This document shows, piece by piece, positions 56,173-64,000 of a stretch of 64,000 bases of DNA. Position 1 is the first letter of the stretch; the number at the start of each line of letters is the position of its first letter. The stretch is from Atrina japonica. Its lineage: Eukaryota > Mollusca > Bivalvia > Pterioida > Pinnidae. The notes under the pieces were generated by a model. That model saw nothing but the letters and a program-made list of their open reading frames with translations. It had not been told where the DNA came from and did not search any database. The translations under genes and the position numbers were made by a program. The stretch is from assembly GCA_030159075.1 (NCBI GenBank), contig BROG01000004.1:598501-662500 (forward strand). The letters are read 5' to 3'.

Positions 56173-56491
56173 ATAGTCATTATTAACTGTTGGATATTTA
56201 TTTTTTTTCTATTGTGAAAATATACTTTGGTTATTTTACTATAGTAGGAAATGTACCTGGGTCATTTTTCTATGGTAAGAAATATTTCCGTGCCTTTTTC
56301 TGTATGCGTAAAAAAGGTGATCTGGAAAACGGGTAAATTTTCCTACTGGTATGGGTTAATAGACTTTTTTGGAGTTGATTCTTTCTGTTACCGTTTGTCA
56401 TAATAGTATGCAACTTCAGAGAACTTCCAGTTAAATATTTTATCTTATGTATATGATCTGGAATCTAGATACCATGCAGTACTAGATGCCA
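56173..56491 (+). other. ~319-bp segment present only in unit 2
   Basis: Inserted between GTACGAC and GATGTGAAAAGC; unit 1 reads GTATGAC then GATGTGAAAAGC at 52643. It contains an internally repeated ATTTTACTATAGTAGGAAAT / ATTTTTCTATGGTAAGAAAT pair. No clear inverted ends or target duplication. Either an insertion in unit 2 or a clean deletion in unit 1. Confidence 0.8.
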
Positions 56492-57290
56492 GATGTGAAA
56501 AGCAGCCTACAAAAAAGTGATGACACTTGTAGTCGATACAAGAAAGAATGTCAATGTAAATATTACGAAACCGGAAGGGATCTTGCTAGACATTCTGTAG
56601 AGGTCACATGATATGAAAACTAACTATTCCGACAAAACTGAACGGAATGGAACAAACCGAAAAGGGTAACGGGTATTCATGATTCCTACGTAGAATAATG
56701 ATCGAACCCGGGTAGTTTTTCTATGTGCGTGAGAGCTAAGTCATTAGTTTAACCATAATATCTACGTTTGGGGAAGAACATAAAGTTGAAAAGAAATTAA
56801 TTAAACAAATTAATAATTTACCACCCTTCTTTGAATTTCCCCTGAAGGAACATCAATCAGTCAAGGTTATTTATATAACACTTCTGTTCAATCGTGAAGT
56901 CTCAAACTGGTCGGAAAATACCAATACTTTCTTTTGTTTTTATGTATTTAACTTGAAGGTGGTAAAAGTATATGTAGAGAAATAAAATATTTTTATTTTA
57001 AAAAATGAATAATTGCAGTTTTCGATGAAATACTTCCCACAATTTAACGTACATTCATGTTTGACATGCTTTCCGTATCGAAAGCTACAGTAGTGAACGG
57101 TACACATGCGATCGCTAATTAGGGGTGTTTGTATCATGTTTTTTAATCATTTTCTGAATAATTGCAGCGTATGTGTACAATGTTTTAGTATTTTTTTCAG
57201 ATTTGATTAGTATGTCTTTAAATTGTATAATGTATGAATCGGAGAACGTTTTACGATATTTCATGTAGTTCAATTTGAGCGGTCATGGCC

Positions 57291-57513
57291 CTTTAACGTC
57301 CCACTCAAGAATATTTCACTTATATGGAGACGTCACTAATGTTTGGCCACTGAACTGCAATTACGGCCATTGAGCAGTGAGGGTTCTTTAACGTGTCGAC
57401 ACCTACTTTGGCAAGGGACCTCGGTTTTTACTGTCTCATCCAAAAGACAGGAAACCGACATGAAAGAACCTCACGATCAAGAGCCGAACGTGATATCGAC
57501 AAGGTCGGCTCTC
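57291..57513 (-). mobile_element. SINE, unit 2, reverse copy
   Basis: Counterpart of 53775-53998; the tail reads CTTGAGTGGGACGTTAAAG on the minus strand. Confidence 0.72.
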
Positions 57514-57861
57514 CTTTTACGATAACATCGGGGTATTTATTTAAGCTATCTCATAAACGTTTCAGGATGCTTTCATATTTTGTTTTCATTTCTTTTTTTC
57601 ATTTTCGTATCTCGTAATGTTTATAGCCAGTTTCTAAAAATCAATGCATTCTTTTAAATGTATCATATATCTAGTATGCTATATCTCGTATAGAACCATG
57701 TTTAACGGACTTGAATCTTTATACACAATAACTTTCTTTTAAAATATAACTATTTCAACGTTAAATTCGGTTTGTTTTCCGACAAAGCAATTCATATGAA
57801 ATTTACAAAATAGATTGATTTTCAATAGGGACTTTATCAGTGATGGGTTACGAAAAACGAA

Positions 57862-58135
57862 AAGCCGGCCTGGCTCAGTCGGTAGTTCGCTCGACTCTTG
57901 ATCGTGAGGTCGTGAGTTCGAGTTCAGCTTGGTTTCCTGTCCTTTGGATTAGACAACAAAACTCGAGGTCCCGTGTCACAGTAGGTGTCGGCACGTTAAA
58001 GAACCCTCACTGCTCATCGGCCGTAATTGTCGACCATAGGCTAAAATTTGAAGACCTTCACCGGCATTTGGTGACGTCTACATATGAGTGAAAGATTCTT
58101 GAGTGGGACGTTAAACAACAATAAACAAACAAACA
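57862..58135 (+). mobile_element. SINE, unit 2, forward copy
   Basis: Counterpart of 54346-54641: AAGCCGGCCTGGCTCAGTCG head, GTGAGTTCGAGTTCAGC B box, tail GAGTGGGACGTTAAACAACA. Confidence 0.85.
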
Positions 58136-58302
58136 ACGAAAAACGAATGGAAGTAGAATGAAATATTCCGAAGGTTTATATGAAATGGTACCGTTTGTTA
58201 TCTACAAACTAGGATGTATGATGTATCATGGCGTCGTTAAACAAATTTATAGAATTAAGATAATTATTAAGTTAAAGTATAGAAATGTATGAAATGTTGC
58301 TA

Positions 58303-58663
58303 CATAAAGAGGTATTAGCTGTGTATTTTTATTCAATTTCCCCCTTCTTTTTTACTACTAAGACAGACATATATAGGCACATTCTAAATTCCCTATACAT
58401 TTTGTGAAAATTGCTAGAGAAACCCAGGTTTGACACGTTTTCACTTGCAATTGATTAACTCTACCTTACTATTTGTATATGAATAACACACTTGATCTGA
58501 CCTTTTTTAACCAAATGTATAGGAATATATTTTTATATATATAAACTTATCTAGATTTGATGCCTGTGTATAGTCTTTATTTGTTATTGTACATTAAGTA
58601 CAAGTAGTACAAGTATCAAAAATCAAAATAATTTTTGGTAAACACTGGTAATGCCCCTTTAAA
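58303..58663 (+). mobile_element. ~360-bp MITE-like repeat, copy e
   Basis: Starts AAAGAGGTATTAGCTGTGTA and ends AACACTGGTAATGCCCCTTT, giving the clearest inverted terminus (AAAGGGGCATTA type). Confidence 0.75.
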
Positions 58664-58789
58664 CGTACTTGATACTTGAATGATGAGACAAGTTAATTGC
58701 AGACAAAATATATACATCTATTTAATCATTAATTTCAGTACAATAATATTGTGTATGGTTGAGTCTTGGTTTTTCAGAACATTAAAATC

Positions 58790-58975
58790 AATGCCCTGTA
58801 CCAATTGTTACGAGGATTTATTTCACACTCATTTCATTTGAATTTGCTGTGGGCCGATGAACAGGGAATGCTTGTTTATCCACAGCACCCGATCACACCT
58901 CTGGTTTTTCAGAGGTCCGTGTTTGTCCAATGTTCACCAGAGTTGTAAATTGTCTCTTAAGCATCATAAATATTA
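58790..58975 (+). mobile_element. Penelope-like 3'-terminal fragment, diverged
   Basis: CTGTACCAATTGTTACGAGG, GAACAGGGAATGCTTGTTTA, CAGAGGTCCGTGTTTGTCCA: the sequence of 36005-36160 with more substitutions. Confidence 0.72.
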
Positions 58976-60104
58976 AAACTTTGGTGTATGTGATTATTAC
59001 ATCTGTAGTCGCTGCTCTAAAATTTCGTCACATACGAAAATTGTAACTATGATATACGTAATAAGGTAGGGTGGGGATCCATGACCATGTGGATATGGTA
59101 TGAATATTAGAGTAAACCATTAAGGCTCTCACATCCAGTGAGAATTCAGATGTAATCGACAAAATCTCAGCCGCATTGTACTCGGTTTGTTTACTTTAAT
59201 GGAGACCAGGGACCGAAATCACCTAATTTACTATGTACTCGAGGTCAACTAACTTATCATGATTTTATAGTATGACACACAAACTTTGCTCTATAGCTGT
59301 GCATCTTAGTATATTAACGACATATAGTGATAAATAATGGTCAAAATTATTGCTCAGTTGTAAAAAAAAATTCAGAAATATTAAAAAAACAGTTTGCGAA
59401 CGTTGAGAAGCGTACTCAACGGATTCGTCTTATACAGAAAAAATAATAATTGTGACAGACAATTTTATATGTTAATGATGAAAAATACACAATTTTTAAT
59501 GTGTTCCCTAATCATTCAATCAATCAAATATTTTATAGTCAAAATAATGAAATGCAAACTGAGCTTGAGTATTGAGTAAATCTAATTGGTAACTTCGGAC
59601 CCGGAACATTTCAAGTTTCTTGTCCGATTGACCTTATATATTCATACGCTTACAAATTATTTAAATTCCATTGTCTGACCTATACGAGTTTAGACAGTTA
59701 TTGAGCAGAAGGGCCGAGCATGTTACTACACACAATACATAACGCTTTGATGCACTGATAATGTGTTACGGAAATTTCCTGATGTTTTAAAATGCACTTT
59801 GTTCTGCAAGGGATAAGTTCTCATACTCGCATTCGATTAGTAACTAACTGAGTAACCTACTGGAGCCTCGTAAAATTACATGATGAAATAATCATCTTGT
59901 ATGTTATTTACCGTACCTAACCAAATCTCAACCATTGATTAACGCATTGATACATAACTACTCTAAGTAGAAAAAAATCAATGTTTTAGGAATTACATAT
60001 GAATTTCATTTTGATATACAGATAAGCGGAATAAACCAATTTTTGTTAGCCTCTCGTGTCTCATTACAAAACACTTTTGTTGTGATTCGGTTTTATTTAT
60101 AATA
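58976..60104. other. No gene seen
   Basis: AT-rich sequence upstream of the TIR gene. 59115-59150 has a weak tRNA-like word shared with 6260. No first exon of the TIR gene could be picked by eye. Confidence 0.45.
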
Positions 60105-60235
60105 TGTTAAATTAGTGTTTTACGCCACACTCACCATTTTTTCATTTGTGAAGACCAGTTTGTTCTGGTGGAAGAGAGAACCCGGTTACCGGCCTCTCGG
60201 AAGTAAACTGGCAAACTTTCTCACAAGGTGTTGTG
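60105..60235 (+). repeat. Molluscan-type interspersed repeat fragment
   Basis: TTAGTGTTTTACGCCACACT, then TCTGGTGGAAGAGAGAACCC. I recognise this word order as a common short repeat in mollusc genomes. No second copy in the window. Confidence 0.45.
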
Positions 60236-60433
60236 GATGAAAGGAAATGTCATGTCGAATACATGTGTATTTTAACTTGATTTGATATATCATATGTTAT
60301 GTCATCTGTTAATGACTTATGTTTGATTATTCATCAATTTACCCCTAAAGACACATTTGGACTGTTCTAAGGCAGAGTACATTGCTTTTCTGGGGTTGAT
60401 GAGCTATATTTGATATATTTTTTCCCTATTTCA

Positions 60434-60447
60434 GTGATACCTAGAAA
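60434..60447 (+). promoter_or_regulatory. Acceptor and start context of the TIR gene
   Basis: TTTTTCCCTATTTCAG ends at 60433-60434, a strong acceptor, 13 bases before the ATG. An in-frame TAG lies 6 bases before the ATG and fixes the start. A 5' non-coding exon upstream is therefore likely. Confidence 0.6.
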
Positions 60448-62572
60448 ATGTCATCGATAAATCCGTCAGGACTCCTCCGACAGGAAGAAGACATTGAACC
60501 AGGTTTGCTGTCCCTCAATCTAAACATAATGCATGTTGCAGATGTTGAGACCATGAATGACAGAAAATCGTATTTAAGGAAAGCTAGGGACATGGAAAAT
60601 AAAGTTGTCTATAATGTTTTGAGTACTTTGATTGACATAATAGACTACAGGCAACCTCGACGACGCGAAGAAGCTCTCGTGAGAATGGAGAAACGCTTTG
60701 AGCAAAATAGACACCATCTAAATACCATAGCAGATTTAGAAAAACTTTATCGAGACCTTCGTCGAATTAGAGATGCAGACAAAATGAAGAAAAGAAAAAA
60801 TGATATATTACTTCAGATAGGTCATGACGAGGAAAAAGCTCTGTACCATTTGGAACAAGGGTACGCAATGCTTTTTGAAGATTCCATTAATACTGAATCA
60901 GTTTCCAATCTAAAACTCAAAGAAGTAACTAAAATCTTACAGGCAGAAATAAAATTAGCTAAAGGATATAGGAAAGACATGCTTTCAAAAACATACCAGT
61001 TTACTAAATTATCACAAAAAGCACTGTCTTGCGCAATGGAATGTGAAAGAAAAGATGAGAGCCATGAAAGAAAAGAAAACAGTATTCACAGAATTCGTCG
61101 AGGTTTAGAAATTTTGAAGCGTTGTGGGGACAAAGAAAACTTGGAACTTATTTGGAAATTTTATCTAGCTATGGCATACAACCGACTACACGACTCTTTG
61201 AATAGATCAACTGATCAAAAGGATAGACAAAAACTGGTGACAAATAATGCTGTAGGAATATTCTGGCAGGTGGTTCAACACGACAATAACCCCGACTTCG
61301 TACAGGAGAACAAACTCTATGTCGCAAGAGCGTATGCTTATATTGGCCATATACTTTCAATTCCAAAAAGGAAAAAAGATGTATCTGATGGTGACAAAAA
61401 CTCAAGTTTTGCAGAGGACAAAATGTTTCAAAGCCTTTTGAAAAATCCACTGAAGGCGTTTGAACTAGCATATCATATTGAGAAGCATGATGAAGTTGTA
61501 CTGAATAGGAATGGAAAAAGTGTGTGGAATATGTCACAGAGTGAGAATGACAAAGAGAAAAAACTAGATATGCTGAAAAAGGCTAACAAGATATTCTCTG
61601 AATCCATTAAGTACCACAAAAACTCAAATTGGTTTGCATACGTTAATAAAATGGGAGTATGTGAAGCTTTAGCATCCCTTAGCACCGGACAGAAAAAAAG
61701 AGAATATCTGAAAGAAGCTAGAGAATATGGCGTACTTTGCTATCACGCAAAACACACACCTCGAGATATTGTAGTGCTGGCGAAAATTTGTCAACAACTA
61801 GCTAAATTTCCAGATTGTAAGGCAATAGGAGCCGAGTTTGTAAACGAAGCTTTGTATTTGCACGAAGCTATAAGTTACCTTAATGTCGCGGTGGAATTGG
61901 GTGGCATGACAGAGTATCATCTGTGCGTTACCTTCGGCTTATGTCTTTTTGAGATAAAAGAGTACAGGAGTGCAATAGAATGGATGAAAAGAGGAATGAC
62001 ATTGTCTCATATGACGTCTTTCTACGCATTTAGATATGTGTGCATCATGCTATTGGATAATTACAAAAATATGAAAGAATCGAGTAATGGTCGACCAGAA
62101 AATTTATTGGTAGAATTATTTTTTGTCATCCAAGAGGCTAGACGAAAGTACGCCGAACATAACCAACAATTTTTGGAGGAAATTCAAACATTGTTTAGGA
62201 AACAACCAGCATTTTTTGAATACTTTTCCTTTCTTTTAAATAAAGGAAGGAACCCGGATGTTTTAGAACAAATGGCAGAAATAGCTGAGGTTTGTCTTAA
62301 GGATACTATCTGTATGGATGTCCTGCTTTTGGAAAAATTGCAAACTGAATTCAGACAGTTACAGATAGACAATGAACTACGGGAAGAGAAAGAGAGTCAG
62401 GACCTGCTTGTTTTTGAGCCCAGGAGTTTTGTAGAAACTGATCAACATAACACAAGGCAGTACAGATACGATTTCTTTGTGGCTCATAGCAGTCAAGATG
62501 CAGGATGGGTTTACAGTTTTCTGTTACAACCACTTGAAAATAAACTCCATGATAATGATTCCAGTTTCAGAG
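60448..62572 (+). CDS. TIR gene coding exon 1
   Basis: Encodes the whole helical region and the first 38 residues of the TIR domain, ending in AGAG at the donor GTGTGT. Reading through the donor meets a stop three codons later, so the splice is needed for a complete TIR. Confidence 0.88.
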
Positions 62573-63210
62573 GTGTGTAACCAGTTTAATCTGTAACAAA
62601 AAATTACAATTTAAGAATTCATGATAATCTTCTAGAATATGATATACAGATTATCTCTAATGATAGCTAACTATTATTAGATATAATCTGTATATATTAT
62701 TGTTTTGCTATATACAAAGTTGAGATAAAGTTGTTCGGTAAAATGGGGTTTTCTGTTCTTAACCAAACCGGGCCAATGTAACATGTTATTCTTTATCCAT
62801 GTTCTCTCTTGGTTCAAGAAGGTAATGTTAATTAATTGAAGTCAAGTTGCGAATGAGGTATCCTTTCTAAAACAACTGTTTTTATTGCAGGCTGTATTGA
62901 TTCGAGAGACTTTACGCCAGGCAAGGATATAATAGATAACATTATGGAAGCGATGGAGAATAGTTATAAAATATTTCTTGTTTTGACCCCAAATTTCATT
63001 CAAAGTGGCTGGTGTAAGTTCGAAACAGATCAGGCACTTAAAAGAAGCATAACGGAAAAAGAGCGAAAAGACTGCGTAGTTCCAATTCTTCTCTTTCAGT
63101 GTGACATTCCCAAAGCTATAGATAATTTGAGCTATGTTAATTTGAGCGACCATACTAAACTGCACTATGAAATACCCAAACTGAAAAGAGTCTTACTACC
63201 AGATATATAG
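60448..63210 (+). CDS. TPR-like / TIR domain protein (two coding exons)
   Basis: Exons 60448-62572 and 62891-63210, intron 318 bp (GTGTGT...TTGCAG, phase 1), predicted 814 aa. Residues 1 to about 660 are all-helical, Lys/Glu-rich and resemble a TPR-type solenoid; individual repeats are weak (for example NPLKAFELAYHIEKHDEVV, EARRKYAEHNQQFLEEIQTL). A TIR domain fills about 672-800: box 1 DFFVAHSSQD (from 675), box 2 SRDFTPGKDI (713-722), and SGWCKFETD with Glu753 in a WxxxE context. TIR domains signal by homotypic assembly, and some (SARM1 type) cleave NAD through a Glu in this helix. No signal peptide or membrane segment, so it is cytosolic. Expanded TPR-TIR or IFIT-like families are known in bivalves. 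The frame is intact. Confidence 0.88.
62642..62695 (+). repeat. 25-bp-arm hairpin inside the TIR gene intron
   Basis: Arms 62642-62666 and 62671-62695 pair at 23 of 25 positions (24 in RNA with a G-U pair), loop CTAA. It is AT-rich and could be a relic of a small foldback element. Confidence 0.8.
62891..63210 (+). CDS. TIR gene coding exon 2
   Basis: Starts after TTTATTGCAG and completes a Gly codon. It encodes CIDSRDFTPGKDIIDNIMEA, YKIFLVLTPNFIQSGWCKFE and the rest of the TIR, ending RVLLPDI then TAG. No consensus AATAAA close downstream. Confidence 0.88.
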
Positions 63211-63639
63211 ATCCACGAAATGCCCGACCCAAAGATGGATATTGGAAAATAGAGGTCATCTGTTTGATGCGATGCTCTCCAAATATACTTCACTTTTGCT
63301 TAATTTGTTACATATTAAGGGCTTGTTTGTTAATTGGTAACCTTTTTTCAGTGGAACCTTTCAATATTCAGTTTTGCAGTCGAATACAAATATGTAATTG
63401 ACCCGAAATATCTGCTCTAAGTTATACTGCAAGACTGACTCTATGACGAAATCATCTAATGCCAGGCAGTTTACAATGGATCAGCCTCTATGTCATGTTA
63501 AGTCTAGATATGGGCCCATTTTACCAACGTTTTATGCGTCAAAAATGGCAACAAAGCTCGCTCAAAATCATTCTGTTGAATATATCATTAATTCAGGGAA
63601 TCACTGAATATTAATATATTATAAATAGTTTATAAAATG

Positions 63640-63640
<1 letters not shown>
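63211..63640. other. 3' flank of the TIR gene
   Basis: No further exon, repeat or polyadenylation signal stands out. Confidence 0.4.
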
Positions 63641-63718
<78 letters not shown>

Positions 63719-63727
63719 TATATATAT
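63641..63727. repeat. (AT)n microsatellite
   Basis: About 43 AT units with one interruption, directly next to the inverted-repeat element. Confidence 0.95.
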
Positions 63728-63934
63728 AGCACAAATACAGAAATAACAAGGTACATATAAACTCACAATGCCCCTGCTGGGATTTGAACCCTCGACCTAC
63801 GGCACAAATCACCCGGCTCTCATGCACCACGTCCTAATCACTTGACCATCTTCGCATTCACGAAAATGAATATTTCGTTACTTGGCCGGGGCATGCTGAG
63901 TTTGTAGGTACCTTGTTATTTCTGTATTTGTGCT
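63728..63934 (-). mobile_element. 207-bp element with 27-bp perfect inverted ends and tRNA-like core
   Basis: AGCACAAATACAGAAATAAC...GGTAC (63728-63754) is exactly inverted at 63908-63934. Weaker complementarity runs about 20 bases further in (ACTCACAATGCCCC against GGGGCATGCTGAGT). On the minus strand the core has ATGGTCAAGTGATTAGGACG (A-box-like) and GAGGGTTCAAATCCCAGCAG (B box). Non-coding. Confidence 0.8.
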
Positions 63935-63960
63935 TTATGTATGATTTATTTATGCAGAGT

Positions 63961-64000
63961 GCCGGCCAGGCTCAGTCGGTAGCGTGCTCACCTCTTGATC
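63961..64000 (+). mobile_element. SINE head, cut by the window end
   Basis: GCCGGCCAGGCTCAGTCGGT then AGCGTGCTCACCTCTTGATC matches the heads at 54349 and 57864. Confidence 0.75.

Larger units (their letters stand above)
54767..58245. repeat. Large tandem duplication, unit 2 (~3.5 kb)
   Basis: Homologous to 49676-54755 in the same orientation. It lacks the 1.6 kb at 50497-52095 and keeps only the right part of the foldback element (55622-55779). It has an extra segment at 56173-56491 and smaller deletions near 56548 and 56768. Confidence 0.9.

Noticed and set aside
63770..63860. Functional tRNA gene on the minus strand
   Set aside because: A- and B-like boxes are present but the T stem pairs only three bases and no acceptor stem is found.

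Overview
The window is eukaryotic, AT-rich and repeat-dense. It has introns with GT/AG borders, long microsatellites, tRNA-derived SINEs, retroelement relics and widely spaced short exons. The repeat set (Penelope-like elements with pseudo-LTRs, V-SINE-like elements ending in GTGGGACGTTAAAC, hairpin-ended elements starting GCTCACCTGA-like) and the gene content (small lectins, TPR-TIR proteins) point to a mollusc, most likely a bivalve. The species cannot be fixed from this sequence.

Layout. 1-3 kb: a ~2 kb foldback element whose arms carry degenerate 41-bp repeats. 5.7-9.7 kb: minus-strand gene for a small PAN/apple plus C-type-lectin-like protein (three exons seen, signal exon not found). 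9.7-12.7 kb: hairpin-ended repeat elements. 12.7-13 kb: weak candidate promoter and first exon. 13.4-15.3 kb: ~930-bp tandem duplication, each unit with a SINE. 19-20.3 kb: Penelope-like terminus and a minisatellite. 20.5-26.3 kb: remnant of an env-bearing Ty3/gypsy (errantivirus-like) element, with integrase and a baculovirus-F-like envelope ORF but no gag, protease or RT. 28.8-30.7 kb: foldback hairpins and a broken third copy of the PAN exon. 32-38 kb: decayed Penelope-like retroelement with N-terminal GIY-YIG remnant, CxC motif and RT (Naiad type), with inverted and direct pseudo-LTR pieces. 38.2-45 kb: complete four-exon plus-strand PAN-lectin gene (249 aa predicted), its introns carrying a 39-bp minisatellite, a hairpin-ended element and compound microsatellites. 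46-47.4 kb: one arm of the 41-bp-repeat element joined to an RT fragment. 48.6-49.2 kb: LINE 3' relic. 49.7-58.2 kb: large tandem duplication (units ~5.1 and ~3.5 kb). 60.4-63.2 kb: two-exon gene for an 814-aa helical (TPR-like) protein with a C-terminal TIR domain. 63.7-64 kb: small inverted-repeat element and the head of another SINE.

Function. The three convincing host genes are two secreted PAN-lectin paralogues in opposite orientation and one intracellular TPR-TIR protein. All are of the kind that is expanded in bivalve innate immunity. Nothing shows that they act together. Most remaining sequence is transposon-derived. The two lectin paralogues and the two large tandem units act as internal controls, because filled and empty sites can be read against each other.
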